DNA of 64,000 bases, taken from positions 1,922,001-1,986,000 of the forward strand of contig NZ_CP053108.1 of assembly GCF_013009075.1 (NCBI RefSeq). Reading direction: 5' to 3'. The notes under the pieces are model-generated. The model searched no databases. It was not told the DNA's origin and worked only from the letters and a program-made list of their open reading frames with translations. Origin of the DNA: Halomonas sp. TA22. Lineage in GTDB: Bacteria > Pseudomonadota > Gammaproteobacteria > Pseudomonadales > Halomonadaceae. Shown here one piece after another: positions 38,142-47,573 of the stretch (position 1 is the first letter of the stretch; every line of letters begins with the position of its first letter). The position numbers were made by a program, and so were the translations under genes.

Positions 38142-39413
38142 ATGACCATTCTCATGAGCTTGGTCGGGATGGCGACGCTTGTGCTCATCGCCATCCTGTT
38201 CTCCTACAACCGTCGCGCCATTCGGCTGCGCACCGTGGGGGGCGCCTTTGCTCTCCAGGCAGGTATCGGCGCCTTCGTGCTCTACGTGCCGTTCGGTCAG
38301 GCCGTGCTGCAGACCATCTCCTCCGGCGTAAGCCAGGTGGTGGTGTATGCCAATGACGGCATCGAGTTCCTGTTCGGTGGCCTTGCCGACTTCGACAACG
38401 TCGGCTTCGTGTTCGCCGTGAAGGTGCTGCCGATCATCATCTTCTTCTCGTCGCTGATCGCCGTGCTCTACTACCTGGGCATCATGCAGTGGGTGATCCG
38501 CATCCTCGGTGGCGCGCTGCAGAAGCTGCTGGGCACCTCGCGCACCGAGTCGCTGTCGGCGACCGCCAACATCTTCGTCGGGCAGACGGAGGCGCCGCTG
38601 GTGGTGCGCCCCTTCATCGCCCGCATGACCCCATCGCAGCTGTTCGCGGTGATGTGCGGCGGGCTCGCCTCGGTGGCCGGCTCGGTGCTGGCCGGCTACG
38701 CGGCGCTGGGCATTCCCATGGAGTACCTGGTGGCCGCCTCGTTCATGGCCGCGCCAGGCGGGCTGCTGTTCGCCAAGTTGATCATGCCCGAAACCGAGGA
38801 GCCCAAGGATAGCGTGTCGGAGACGATGCAGGAGGTCGAGGCGGACGAGAAACCCGCCAACGTTCTCGATGCCGCCGCCTCTGGCGCCACCTCCGGCCTC
38901 AAGCTGGCCGCCAACGTCGGTGCCATGCTGCTTGCCTTCATCGGCCTGATCGCCCTGATCAACGGCATGCTGGGCGGCGTGGGTGGCTGGTTCGGCATGC
39001 AGACGCTGAGCCTCGAGCTGCTGCTCGGCTGGCTGTTCGCCCCGCTGGCCTTCCTGCTCGGTATCCCCTGGGAGGAGGCCACGCTGGCCGGCTCGTTCAT
39101 CGGCCAGAAGCTGGTGGTCAACGAATTCGTCGCCTATATCAATCTCGCGCCCTATATCAGTGGCGATCAGGTGGTGGCGGCAACCGGTCAGATGATGACC
39201 CCGCATACCATGGCCGTGCTCTCGTTCGCACTATGCGGTTTCGCCAACCTCTCGTCGGTTGCGATCCTGCTCGGCGGCCTGGGCAGCATCGCCCCCACCC
39301 GGCGCCAGGAGATCGCCCGCTTCGGCGTGAAGGCCGTACTGGCCGGCACGCTCTCCAACCTGATGTCGGCCTCCATCGCCGGTTTCTTCATCGCCCTGGC
39401 CTCCCTGGGCTGA
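38142..39413 (+). CDS. nupC: Concentrative nucleoside transporter (CNT family)
   Basis: A 423-residue inner-membrane proton- or sodium-coupled nucleoside importer. N-terminal [20 protein letters not shown], the mid segment [19 protein letters not shown], which forms part of the nucleoside-binding hairpin, and the C-terminal [20 protein letters not shown] are CNT hallmarks. ATG 38142 follows AGGAA. A charged insert around residues 220-240 ([19 protein letters not shown]) lies in a cytoplasmic loop. It links the Tsx-like channel to the catabolic deo genes. Confidence 0.94.
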   Translation: MTILMSLVGMATLVLIAILFSYNRRAIRLRTVGGAFALQAGIGAFVLYVPFGQAVLQTISSGVSQVVVYANDGIEFLFGGLADFDNVGFVFAVKVLPIIIFFSSLIAVLYYLGIMQWVIRILGGALQKLLGTSRTESLSATANIFVGQTEAPLVVRPFIARMTPSQLFAVMCGGLASVAGSVLAGYAALGIPMEYLVAASFMAAPGGLLFAKLIMPETEEPKDSVSETMQEVEADEKPANVLDAAASGATSGLKLAANVGAMLLAFIGLIALINGMLGGVGGWFGMQTLSLELLLGWLFAPLAFLLGIPWEEATLAGSFIGQKLVVNEFVAYINLAPYISGDQVVAATGQMMTPHTMAVLSFALCGFANLSSVAILLGGLGSIAPTRRQEIARFGVKAVLAGTLSNLMSASIAGFFIALASLG

Positions 39414-39505
39414 GGCATCGAGCCATCATGGACACGGGGCAGGCAGCCCACCCAAGAAGGCCGCCGCTCCGATACCGCATGCCACCTCTCAAGCGAGTAA
39501 TCATC

Positions 39506-40282
39506 ATGACCGAACTACAGCAAGCCGCACGCCACGCCCTGGCATTGATGGACCTGACCAGCCTCAACGATGACGACACCGAGCGCAGCATTGCCGCCCT
39601 GTGCCGTCAGGCGAACACGCCGGCAGGCCACCCCGCCGCAATCTGCGTCTATCCCGCCTTCATTGCCACTGGCCGCCACGAGCTGGCCGCGCTGGGCCTT
39701 AAGGACAAGGTGCGCATCGCCACCGTGACCAACTTTCCCGCCGGTGGCGACAATATCGAGCGTGCCGCGAGCGAGACCCGTGAGGCCATCGCCCTTGGCG
39801 CCGACGAGGTCGACGTGGTATTCCCCTATCGCGCACTGATGGCCGGCAATGCGACCCTGGGCCGCGAGCTGGTCGCAGCCTGCAAGGCCGCCTGTGGCGA
39901 GAAGCCACTCAAGGTGATCCTCGAGACCGGCGAGCTCAAGACCCCCGAGCTGATCCGCCAGGCAAGCGAGCTTGCCATCGCGGGGGGCGCCGACTTCCTC
40001 AAGACCTCCACCGGCAAGGTGGCCGTCAATGCCACCCTGGAGGCCACCGAGATCATGCTGCGGGCGATCCTCGACAGCGGCCGCGATGTCGGCTTCAAGG
40101 CTGCCGGTGGCGTGCGCACCGCCGAGGAGGCGAAGGCCTACCTCGAGCTTGCCGCCGACCTGATGGGCGAAGCGTGGATCACCCCCGACCATTTCCGCTT
40201 CGGCGCCTCAAGCCTGCTCGCCAGCCTGCTCGCCACGCTGGGAGTCGAGCAGGGCGAACGCCCGGCCCAAGGAGGCTACTGA
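39506..40282 (+). CDS. deoC: Deoxyribose-phosphate aldolase
   Basis: A 258-residue class I aldolase that splits deoxyribose-5-phosphate into acetaldehyde and glyceraldehyde-3-phosphate. The Schiff-base lysine is K166 in [10 protein letters not shown] and the partner lysine K198 in [10 protein letters not shown], equivalent to E. coli K167 and K201. ATG 39506 is 92 bases after nupC. The TGA stop shares its last base with the deoA ATG. Confidence 0.95.
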   Translation: MTELQQAARHALALMDLTSLNDDDTERSIAALCRQANTPAGHPAAICVYPAFIATGRHELAALGLKDKVRIATVTNFPAGGDNIERAASETREAIALGADEVDVVFPYRALMAGNATLGRELVAACKAACGEKPLKVILETGELKTPELIRQASELAIAGGADFLKTSTGKVAVNATLEATEIMLRAILDSGRDVGFKAAGGVRTAEEAKAYLELAADLMGEAWITPDHFRFGASSLLASLLATLGVEQGERPAQGGY

Positions 40283-41628
40283 TGCTGCCCCAGGAGATCA
40301 TCCGCCACAAGCGCGACGGCAAGGCGCTAACGGCTGCGCAGACCCAGCGCTTCGTCGCCGGCATTGCCGATGAGCGCATCGGCGACGGGCAGATCGGTGC
40401 CTTCGCCATGGCGATCTATCTCAACGGCATGAGTGCCGACGAGACGGTGGCGCTGACCTGTGCCATTCGCGACAGCGGCGAGATTCTCGACTGGCGTGGG
40501 CTCGATCTGCCCGGGCCGGTTATCGACAAGCACTCCACCGGCGGGGTCGGTGACGTGGTATCGCTGATCCTCGGCCCTTGGGTCGCCGCCTGCGGCGCCC
40601 ATGTGCCGATGATCTCCGGGCGTGGCCTGGGCCACACCGGCGGCACCCTGGACAAGCTGGAGTCGATTCCCGGCTACCATGTCACGCCGGACAACGCCAC
40701 CTTTCGCCGCGTGGTACGCGATGCCGGCGTGGCGATCATCGGCCAGACCGACAGCCTGGCCACCGCCGACAAGCGGCTCTATGCAGTGCGCGACGTCACC
40801 GCCACGGTGGAGTCGATCCCGCTGATCGTCGCCTCGATCCTCGGCAAGAAGCTCGCCTGCGGCCTCGACGCCCTGGTCATGGACGTCAAGGTCGGCAGTG
40901 GCGCCTTCATGCCCACCCCCGAGGCCTCCCGCGAACTAGCCGAGGCGATCGTCAGCGTGGCGGCGGGGGCCGGTACGCCGACCACCGCCCTGCTCAGCGA
41001 CATGAACCAGGTATTGGCGAGCTGCGCCGGCAATGCCCTGGAGGTTCAGGAGGCAGTGGAGCTGCTCACCGGCAAGCGGCGCGACGGGCGACTGCTCGAG
41101 GTGACCCGAGCGCTTGGCGTGGAGATGCTGCTTGCCGGCGGCATTGCCGATTCACGCGATGGGGCCCTGGCGCGCCTGTCTCATGCCCTCGATTCCGGCA
41201 CCGCCGCCGAGCGCTTTGCATGCATGGTGGCGGGACTTGGCGGGCCCGGCGACCTCCTCGACGCCCCGGCGCGCTGCCTCGCCCAGGCACCGGTGACGCG
41301 TGCCGTGCATGCCGCAAGGCCAGGCTACATCCAGGCCATGGATACCCGCGAACTCGGCATGGCGGTGGTCGAGCTGGGTGGCGGGCGATTGCAGGCGGGT
41401 GCGGCCATCGATCACAGTGTCGGGCTCGCCCAGGTCGCCGCCCTCGGTGACTGGGTGGATGGTGAACGCCCGCTGGCGGTGATCCATGCACGCAGCGACA
41501 GCGATGCCGAGCGCGCCGAGCGCCAGCTGCTCGCGGCATTCACGCTGGGTGAGGCAGCCACGCCGCCCCCGCCGTTGATCCACGACGTGATCCGCCCCGC
41601 CTCGTCTACCCTGGGAGAAAGCTCATGA
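40282..41628 (+). CDS. deoA: Thymidine phosphorylase
   Basis: A 448-residue enzyme converting thymidine and phosphate to thymine and deoxyribose-1-phosphate. Family blocks [40 protein letters not shown] and [11 protein letters not shown] are intact. ATG 40282 follows AAGGAGG, inside the end of deoC; its own stop overlaps deoB as ATGA. So deoC-deoA-deoB are translationally coupled. Confidence 0.96.
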   Translation: MLPQEIIRHKRDGKALTAAQTQRFVAGIADERIGDGQIGAFAMAIYLNGMSADETVALTCAIRDSGEILDWRGLDLPGPVIDKHSTGGVGDVVSLILGPWVAACGAHVPMISGRGLGHTGGTLDKLESIPGYHVTPDNATFRRVVRDAGVAIIGQTDSLATADKRLYAVRDVTATVESIPLIVASILGKKLACGLDALVMDVKVGSGAFMPTPEASRELAEAIVSVAAGAGTPTTALLSDMNQVLASCAGNALEVQEAVELLTGKRRDGRLLEVTRALGVEMLLAGGIADSRDGALARLSHALDSGTAAERFACMVAGLGGPGDLLDAPARCLAQAPVTRAVHAARPGYIQAMDTRELGMAVVELGGGRLQAGAAIDHSVGLAQVAALGDWVDGERPLAVIHARSDSDAERAERQLLAAFTLGEAATPPPPLIHDVIRPASSTLGESS

Positions 41629-42872
41629 ACCGCGCCATCGTGCTGATACTCGACTCCTTCGGTATCGGCGCCGCGCCGGATGCCGAGCAGTTCGGCGATG
41701 CCGGCGCCGATACCCTTGGCCATATCGCCGCCGCCTGCGCCCGCGGCGAAGTCGACACGCCGCAACGCACAGGACCGCTCAAGCTGCCCAATCTGGCACG
41801 GCTGGGGCTGTTCCACGCCCACCGCGACAGCAGCAGCGGCGTGGCGGCGGGCGTCACCCTGCCCGCGCAGGTCGAGGGCGCCTACGGTCATGCCCGAGAG
41901 ATCTCGTCGGGCAAGGATACCCCCTCCGGCCACTGGGAGATCGCCGGCGTGCCGGTGCTATTCGACTGGGGCTACTTCGAGAACAAGCGCGAGAGCTTCC
42001 CCGCCGAGCTGCTCGAGGCACTGATCCGTGACGCCGAGCTGCCCGGCGTGCTCGGCAATTGCCACGCCTCGGGCACCGAGATCATCCAACGTCTCGGCGA
42101 AGAGCACGTTGCCAGCGGCAAGCCGATCGTCTACACCTCGGCGGATTCGGTCCTCCAGATCGCCGCCCATGAAGAGCACTTCGGTCTGGAGCGCCTCTAC
42201 CGGCTGTGCGAGACCGCCCGCCGCCTGCTCGAGCCATACAATATCGGCCGGGTGATCGCACGACCTTTCACCGGTGAGAGTGCGGCCACCTTCGCGCGCA
42301 CCGCCAACCGCCGCGACTACTCGGTGGAGTCCCCCTCGCCCACGGTGCTGCAGAAGCTCGTCGACGAGAAGGGTGGCGAGGTAGTGTCGATCGGCAAGAT
42401 CGCCGACATCTATGCGCACTGCGGCATCACCCACAAGATCAAGGCGAGCGGCCACGACGCGCTGTTCGAGGCGACACTCGAGGCTCTCGAACGGACAGGC
42501 GACAACGTGCTGGTGATGACCAACTTCGTCGACTTCGACATGCTCTATGGCCACCGCCGTGACGTCGCCGGCTACGCCGCGGCGCTGGAGGCCTTCGATG
42601 CGCGCCTCCCCGAGCTGCTGGCGCGCCTGCGCGCCGACGACCTGCTGGTGATCACCGCCGACCACGGCTGTGACCCCACCTGGCAGGGCACCGAGCATAC
42701 CCGCGAGCATGTGCCGGTACTGGCCCTGGGGGCAGGACTTGCCGCGGGCCCGCTCGGGGCACGCGACTCGTTTGCCGACATCGGCCAGACGCTTGCCAGC
42801 CACTTCGCGCTGAGCCCGATGGCGCATGGCCGCAGCTTTCTTTCATCCACTCGGGCCAGCGCCCGGGTTTGA
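41625..42872 (+). CDS. deoB: Phosphopentomutase
   Basis: A 415-residue alkaline-phosphatase-fold mutase moving phosphate between C1 and C5 of ribose or deoxyribose. Metal ligands are visible in [15 protein letters not shown]-type start ([20 protein letters not shown]), the catalytic threonine in [10 protein letters not shown], and [19 protein letters not shown] at the C-terminus. Slightly longer than E. coli DeoB (407). Start overlaps deoA by four bases. Confidence 0.95.
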   Translation: MNRAIVLILDSFGIGAAPDAEQFGDAGADTLGHIAAACARGEVDTPQRTGPLKLPNLARLGLFHAHRDSSSGVAAGVTLPAQVEGAYGHAREISSGKDTPSGHWEIAGVPVLFDWGYFENKRESFPAELLEALIRDAELPGVLGNCHASGTEIIQRLGEEHVASGKPIVYTSADSVLQIAAHEEHFGLERLYRLCETARRLLEPYNIGRVIARPFTGESAATFARTANRRDYSVESPSPTVLQKLVDEKGGEVVSIGKIADIYAHCGITHKIKASGHDALFEATLEALERTGDNVLVMTNFVDFDMLYGHRRDVAGYAAALEAFDARLPELLARLRADDLLVITADHGCDPTWQGTEHTREHVPVLALGAGLAAGPLGARDSFADIGQTLASHFALSPMAHGRSFLSSTRASARV

Positions 42873-42887
42873 CCAACAGGAGCCCTC

Positions 42888-43622
42888 ATGGCAACTCCGC
42901 ATATCCAGGCGGCACCGGGCGACTTCGCCGACACCGTGCTGATGCCCGGCGATCCACTGCGCGCGCAGTACATCGCCGAGACCTTCCTCACCGACGTGCG
43001 CCAGGTGAACAGCGTGCGCAACATGCTCGGTTTCACCGGCCGCTACAAGGGCCGCGAGATCTCGGTGATGGGCCACGGCATGGGCATCCCCTCGGTGTCG
43101 ATCTACGCCAAGGAGCTGATCACCGACTACGACGTCAAGACGCTGATCCGCGTCGGTTCGTGCGGTGCGGTGCGCGATGACGTCAAGCTGCGCGACCTGG
43201 TGGTGGGGCTTGGCGCCAGTACCGACTCGAAGGTCAATCGCACCCGCTTCATGGATCACGACTTCGCCGCCATCGCCGATTTCGCGCTGGTCGCCCGCAC
43301 CGTCGAGGCGGCCAGGGCACTGGGCATGCCACTCAGGGTAGGCAACATGTTCTCCGCCGATCTGTTCTATTCGCCGCAGCCCGAGCTGTTCGAGCTGATG
43401 AAGCGCTACGGCATCGTGGGGATCGAGATGGAGGCGGCCGGCCTGTATGGCGTGGCGGCGGAATTCGGCGCACGCGCCATGACCATCTGCACGGTGTCGG
43501 ACCATATCCTGCGCGGCGAGGCACTGAGCGCCGAGGCTCGCCAGAACACCTTCAACGAGATGATGGAAGTAACGCTCGAGGCGGTACTGCGTGACGATAT
43601 CTCGCAACGCAACGAGGCCTGA
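42888..43622 (+). CDS. deoD: Purine nucleoside phosphorylase, DeoD type
   Basis: A 244-residue hexameric-type phosphorylase releasing purine bases from (deoxy)nucleosides. It starts [20 protein letters not shown], the bacterial PNP N-terminus, with phosphate-binding RVGSCGAV, the ribose site [10 protein letters not shown], and VSDHILRGE carrying the catalytic aspartate. ATG 42888 has AGGAG upstream. Fifth catabolic step in the same transcript. Confidence 0.95.
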   Translation: MATPHIQAAPGDFADTVLMPGDPLRAQYIAETFLTDVRQVNSVRNMLGFTGRYKGREISVMGHGMGIPSVSIYAKELITDYDVKTLIRVGSCGAVRDDVKLRDLVVGLGASTDSKVNRTRFMDHDFAAIADFALVARTVEAARALGMPLRVGNMFSADLFYSPQPELFELMKRYGIVGIEMEAAGLYGVAAEFGARAMTICTVSDHILRGEALSAEARQNTFNEMMEVTLEAVLRDDISQRNEA

Positions 43623-43624
43623 TC

Positions 43625-44053
43625 ATGACCCATACCGTCCCCGACGAGATCCGCACGCGTCTGCTCGCGGTGCGCGACAATGCCTATGTGCCCTACTCAC
43701 ACCATCCGGTAGGGGCTGCCCTCTCCACGCCGGGCGGCGAGTGGTTCTACGGCTGCAATGTGGAGATCGCCAACTACAAGGGGCTGTGCGCCGAGGCCTC
43801 GGCCATCGCCGCCATGGTCGGCAGCGGCCAGCAGGAGATCGACGAGATCTATGTGATCGGCCCCGGCGAGCACCTGTGCACGCCCTGCGGCGACTGCCGC
43901 CAGCGGATACGCGAATTCGCCGGCCCCGACACCCGCATCGACGTACTCGACGCCAACGGCCGGCACCTCAAGTCCTACCGCATGGACGAACTGCTGCCCG
44001 ACTCCTTCGGACCGGAGAATATCGGCAAGCCCTCGCCGATGTCGTCTGGGTGA
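43625..44053 (+). CDS. cdd: Cytidine deaminase, short tetrameric type
   Basis: A 142-residue zinc enzyme converting (deoxy)cytidine to (deoxy)uridine. Zinc cysteines are C55 in GLCAEASA, C88 and C91 in PCGDC, with the catalytic E57. The three-cysteine, short form differs from the dimeric 294-residue enzyme of E. coli. Two bases separate it from deoD, so it belongs to the deo operon and feeds cytidine into it. A hairpin follows the stop. Confidence 0.94.
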   Translation: MTHTVPDEIRTRLLAVRDNAYVPYSHHPVGAALSTPGGEWFYGCNVEIANYKGLCAEASAIAAMVGSGQQEIDEIYVIGPGEHLCTPCGDCRQRIREFAGPDTRIDVLDANGRHLKSYRMDELLPDSFGPENIGKPSPMSSG

Positions 44054-44077
44054 TAGGGGGGGACCATGGGGGATATA

Positions 44078-44107
44078 AGCTGGAGGTAGCAATCGCTTGC
44101 TCCAGCT
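44078..44107 (+). terminator. Hairpin after the deo operon
   Basis: AGCTGG pairs with CCAGCT and, past a four-base bulge, AGCAA with TTGCT, 25 bases after the cdd stop. A second inverted repeat, AGCCTGC/GCAGGCT, follows at about 44119-44150. Either could end the operon; the U tract is missing. Confidence 0.45.
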
Positions 44108-44156
44108 AGGCTGTCCAAGCCTGCTGACGCGAAAGGGCAGCGGCAGGCTGGCCCCC

Positions 44157-44612
44157 CTAGCGAATTTCCTCGACTTTGGTAGAGCGCTCACGGATTTTCA
44201 AAGCGTGCAGATAAAGCTGATTGATATCACTATAATGCTTTATCCGAGTGACTTGATCTTTATAGTAGACATCAAACCACACAACGTCATGCCCTTTCAT
44301 TTTCGCTTTTATTTTTTCAATATCCTTGCCTTCGATGCGGGAAAGCCCACCTTTGTAGTGAAATATTAAAGACGAATCTCCTTGTTCAATAGTCCATTGC
44401 GCCTCCTCGACCAAGCCACTTGCCCATGTATGCTTACCACGCCCGACACCAAATATAAAAGCACACACAAGTGAGATAGCTAGCGTTTGAGTTGGAACAC
44501 TGCCATCTTGCCACACACGATAAGCAATGATAGAAGTAAAGATACCAAACCCAACATACAGTGAGCGCCTCCTATTAACGCGACTTATATAATCATCACT
44601 TATCGAATGCAT
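44157..44612 (-). CDS. Hypothetical membrane-associated protein in AT-rich island
   Basis: About 151 residues from ATG 44612. It has two hydrophobic helices in the first 60 residues (LYVGFGIFTSIIAYRVW and TLAISLVCAFIFGVG) and then a hydrophilic cytosolic-type domain with YKGGLSRIEGKDIEKIK. The frame continues upstream to a TTG at 44648 with GGAGG nearby, so the start is uncertain. No family recognised. Base composition is clearly poorer in G+C than the flanking operons, a sign of transfer. Its place at the end of a toxin-like array makes an immunity role possible, but this is inference. Confidence 0.5.
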   Translation of the reverse strand: MHSISDDYISRVNRRRSLYVGFGIFTSIIAYRVWQDGSVPTQTLAISLVCAFIFGVGRGKHTWASGLVEEAQWTIEQGDSSLIFHYKGGLSRIEGKDIEKIKAKMKGHDVVWFDVYYKDQVTRIKHYSDINQLYLHALKIRERSTKVEEIR

Positions 44613-44690
44613 AAACGTATACAATCTGCATAGCAGACCTCCACCCAAGATGCTTATTAGAAAGCCAAAAACAATACTTAACTCGAGTCA

Positions 44691-44818
44691 TCACACAAGC
44701 CGCTTGCCAACTACTTCATAGACCGCGCTACCAGCCTCTTCAGTAGCAAACTGGCCTGTCACAACGCGCGCCGTGCCGGTAGCGGCAGCATAAGAATCGA
44801 TTACCGGCGCCCCATGCT
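44691..44818 (-). pseudogene. Orphan coding fragment, possible toxin tail
   Basis: An open stretch ending at 44691 reads VIDSYAAATGTARVVTGQFA, then ATEEAGSAVYEVVGKRLV before its stop, which looks like the end of a real protein. It has no start of its own: upstream it runs into the out-of-frame end of the gene at 44819. Being a headless fragment beside small membrane genes, it resembles orphan toxin tails in CDI loci. Not matched to a named family. Confidence 0.35.
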
Positions 44819-45115
44819 CTACTTGCCTTTCTCTTCTGGGTGACGCCTTTTTTCCGGATACTTGATCCAGTACCACACACTTATAAAATCAAAAAATGCT
44901 ACGAATGCAAACATAACAACAAATCCTACTGCCCAAACACGATGCCAGCGCTGCTGCACAAGCCCATAGCCTCGCAGCTCCCCACCGAACAGGGCATACA
45001 GCCACTCCCATATCACCACGCCATTCCAGAAGAATACGAAAGCAAAACTAGCGAACAAAGCGTTAATCGCATTCCGCTTCAAAAGGCCTCTCCATGACAT
45101 ATCCCTAACCGCCAT
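44819..45115 (-). CDS. Small membrane protein, candidate immunity protein (paralogue of 45708-46007)
   Basis: A 98-residue protein with two hydrophobic helices, about 20-42 and 60-83, and a charged C-terminal tail (KYPEKRRHPEEKGK). The central FGGELRGYGLVQQRWHRVW matches FGAELKGYGPSQQRWLRFW in the protein at 45708-46007, and the helices share FFxWxGxVxxEWxY, so the two arose by duplication. ATG 45115 has GAGGAG upstream. It follows a broken toxin-like fragment, the order expected of an orphan toxin/immunity module. No named family recognised; immunity function is inference. Confidence 0.65.
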   Translation of the reverse strand: MAVRDMSWRGLLKRNAINALFASFAFVFFWNGVVIWEWLYALFGGELRGYGLVQQRWHRVWAVGFVVMFAFVAFFDFISVWYWIKYPEKRRHPEEKGK

Positions 45116-45160
45116 TATTGCCGCTCCTCAGTTTCAACACCTGGTAGCAAGGCAGGTGCA

Positions 45161-45404
45161 TTACCGATCATCGTTTATGCCGCGTAACCAATAATTGTCG
45201 AAGGTGATGTTGCCGCCGCGTTGCAGGGCGATATCGCTGTCGGCTGCCAGGCGGGCTGCCTGTATGGGCAGCCAGGACGCAGGCCATATTCCTTGGCGAC
45301 GGTCGCGGCGTTCTCATCAGCCCAGTCATCTGGCAGCCTGCAAATATCGACAAGGTTTTTGGGAGTAAACTTGGAGCCCTGCTGCCAACTACCTAGCCTG
45401 CTTT
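45161..45404 (-). pseudogene. Frameshifted toxin-tail/haemagglutinin-like fragment
   Basis: One frame reads QQGSKFTPKNLVDICRLPDD, then WADENAATVAKEYGLRP, without a start codon. About where it loses sense, the next frame carries AARLAADSDIALQRGGNITF and stops at 45161, 45 bases before the paralogous small membrane gene. SDIALQRGGNITF recalls the repeat style of filamentous haemagglutinins. I read it as a remnant coding tail with at least one frameshift. Confidence 0.4.
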
Positions 45405-45611
45405 ATCTTTGGAACGTAAGGATTCGGCAATATACTTCCCAACCATTGCTCCAAACATCACCGCCAAACCAGCGAATACAACGCGCATCATATTCAAGCC
45501 AGCACCTTCAGGAGAAAATAATAGAGGCGCTACGAACTGGTATATTACAAAAGCAACAAAGCCACCCAGCAACCCTGCCTTACCTAGCCTTGACTCTTTT
45601 TTGACACTCAT
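45393..45611 (-). CDS. Small membrane protein of unknown function
   Basis: A 72-residue protein with a basic N-terminus (SVKKESRLGKAG) and two hydrophobic helices, residues 14-32 and 43-60, then SLRSKDKAG. ATG 45611 follows GAGG. It lies between a candidate immunity gene and a broken toxin tail, and is as AT-rich as they are. No family recognised. It could be a second immunity or accessory protein. Confidence 0.5.
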   Translation of the reverse strand: MSVKKESRLGKAGLLGGFVAFVIYQFVAPLLFSPEGAGLNMMRVVFAGLAVMFGAMVGKYIAESLRSKDKAG

Positions 45612-45707
45612 GTCACAACCTCATTCTTCCTTAACTACAAGTCCAGCACACCAACTCATTACGGCCTACCGACAGTTTATATTCCATCGACTCGACACCG
45701 AGCACAC

Positions 45708-46007
45708 CTAATCCTCTCCATCAACCGATGAGCCCCCACCATCAGCCGAATGCTTTCTATAATACCACATATTGAATAACCCAATCGTCAGACCGAATAG
45801 ATACATGGCAACAAAACCTATCACCCAAAACCTCAACCATCGCTGTTGAGATGGACCATACCCCTTTAACTCAGCACCAAAAAACTCATATATCCACTCC
45901 ATGACCACCATCCCGTGCCACAAAAAAAAGCAAATCATGCCAAGTGGAAAAACGACTTTTGCATTACGAAGAAAAAACGCTGCCCAAGTCCAATGATACT
46001 GTTCCAT
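45708..46007 (-). CDS. Small membrane protein, candidate immunity protein next to CdiA-like toxin
   Basis: About 99 residues from ATG 46007, which has AGAGG eight bases upstream; GTG 46016 would overlap the toxin stop by four bases. Two hydrophobic helices (residues 12-34 and 56-78) flank a polar loop FGAELKGYGPSQQRWLRFW. It is translationally coupled behind the CdiA-like gene, the usual position of cdiI. A paralogue lies 0.9 kb downstream. Known: immunity to membrane-acting CDI toxins is provided by membrane proteins; here that is inference. Confidence 0.65.
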   Translation of the reverse strand: MEQYHWTWAAFFLRNAKVVFPLGMICFFLWHGMVVMEWIYEFFGAELKGYGPSQQRWLRFWVIGFVAMYLFGLTIGLFNMWYYRKHSADGGGSSVDGED

Positions 46008-46012
46008 AACCA

Positions 46013-47527
46013 TCACCTCTCATCACTAGCATCAGGAAGCGGAATAAATGCGGGCATATTGCTGATGACAGTCTCTGCAGCATTTCCTAGAGCATCAGCC
46101 GTAGGCATAGTAAAGGGAACTGTTGCGGAAGTCTGGAACAAGGGAAGACCTATTTGACTGGGTATATTTCTCATCTCTTGACCAACAAAATTGCCAGCCA
46201 TCGTACCGCCTGCACTAGCGCCAGCACCAAAAAGTGCACCAGTAAGCACGGATTTACTCTCGTCATGCATCCAATTCGTCGCTGAAGTCTGAGTACCGCC
46301 CGCCGCACCGCCTAGGATGGCATTACCGATGATACTGCTGCCTGCCATCGGTCCAAAGAGCAGCGATGTACCTCCTGCCATCATGGTTTGCCCAAAGCGG
46401 TAGTCACCTTCTTGGATCCCTTGGCCCGCCATGTCGAAGCTTGCACCCACACCAAAGTATCCTATCGCACTGCGTGCTCCCAGCATGGACGCATAGGCTG
46501 TTCCAAAGGGCACCGCAGCCAGACTTGAGGTGCCGCGAACAAATGCCTCCATATCTTGCTGCTGTTGCTCAGGCGTCCGCAAATCGGGGCTGTTGAGATT
46601 GTAGGGTAGCCCCGACGCCATGGCGATGCTGCCGGGGAACACCGGCTGCGACTCTCTCGGTACCGGCACCCCACGGTTAGGGGCGGGTGTCCAGTAGGGA
46701 GAGTTTCTGCCGCCGGTCTGTTCGACGATAAAAGCATATAGACCGTCGCGTGGCACGTTCGGTATTGCCTGGACCATGCCATGGCTGCCATCAGCGTACT
46801 GCACCTGCACCCACTCAGCGCCGAAGTCGTAATAGCCCATTTCCTCCGGGCTGAGCCCCGGCTGTAACGGCACATGGATATTGTCGTAAGGACCTTCGCC
46901 CAGTGCATGGTTAGGCAAGCCCCGCAAGGCACTCTCGATCTCCTCCAGCGTGAATTGCCCATCGCTCGACTCGGCGAGGTCGCGAGCCAGCTCCCGTTCC
47001 GCTGTATGCAACTGTCGGTTGTAGGACTCCACCTGCCCGGCGATAAAGGCACCGTCGTTCACATCACCACCCGCCAGCTCCGCTGCCACGATACCGACGA
47101 TCTGGGCGGCGGCATTGCTGAATTCGGCTCGGCTGGCATCACTCATGAGCTCATTAACGAGGGCTTCACTGGCCCCCGCCGCCAGCGCGCCGGTAGCGAA
47201 GTCGCCGCCCATGGCTTCGCTGACGCTGCCGCCGATCAGGGCGTGCAGGGCGATCTTCTGCGGGGCGCCTTCTTGCCACAGTTGTTCGTTGGCAAGGTCG
47301 CCTACGGCATTGAACAGCACGCCACTGACCACATGTGCCACGGCGTTCTCGAGGCTGTCGCCGAGATGATCGCCGAAGCTACCGCCGGCGATGGCAGTGC
47401 GGATGCCGGCATCGATGGCGGCCTGGGTGACGCGTTGCCCGGCGAAGCGGACGATGTCGCTACCGGTACCAATAGCTGTGTCCACCTCGGCAAAAGAGCG
47501 GCATTTATCTGTGGCGTTACGACACAT
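46013..47527 (-). CDS. CdiA/filamentous-haemagglutinin-like protein, C-terminal part only
   Basis: A 504-residue remnant. Residues 20-160 resemble the pretoxin/DUF637-like region before CdiA toxin domains (ALIGGSVSEAMGGDFATGAL, then AAAQIVGIVAAEL and AFIAGQVESYNRQLH, the last in the place of a VENN-like junction). The next 330 residues would be the toxin region; they include a long glycine- and alanine-rich hydrophobic stretch (GALFGAGASAGGTMAGNFVG), which suggests a membrane-acting toxin. No secretion signal, TPS domain or haemagglutinin repeats precede it: the coding sequence begins abruptly 46 bases from uxuA, so thousands of bases are missing. Expression and export are doubtful, yet the frame is intact. 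Confidence 0.65.
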   Translation of the reverse strand: MCRNATDKCRSFAEVDTAIGTGSDIVRFAGQRVTQAAIDAGIRTAIAGGSFGDHLGDSLENAVAHVVSGVLFNAVGDLANEQLWQEGAPQKIALHALIGGSVSEAMGGDFATGALAAGASEALVNELMSDASRAEFSNAAAQIVGIVAAELAGGDVNDGAFIAGQVESYNRQLHTAERELARDLAESSDGQFTLEEIESALRGLPNHALGEGPYDNIHVPLQPGLSPEEMGYYDFGAEWVQVQYADGSHGMVQAIPNVPRDGLYAFIVEQTGGRNSPYWTPAPNRGVPVPRESQPVFPGSIAMASGLPYNLNSPDLRTPEQQQQDMEAFVRGTSSLAAVPFGTAYASMLGARSAIGYFGVGASFDMAGQGIQEGDYRFGQTMMAGGTSLLFGPMAGSSIIGNAILGGAAGGTQTSATNWMHDESKSVLTGALFGAGASAGGTMAGNFVGQEMRNIPSQIGLPLFQTSATVPFTMPTADALGNAAETVISNMPAFIPLPDASDER

Positions 47528-47573
47528 GAGTCAGTCTGAGTGGCTCACCTCTACTGTTTTGCTCTATTGCCTC

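Noticed and set aside
44054-47573. Mobile element or integrated phage carrying the island
   Set aside because: Base composition and content suggest transfer, but I see no integrase, transposase, tRNA gene or flanking direct repeats.
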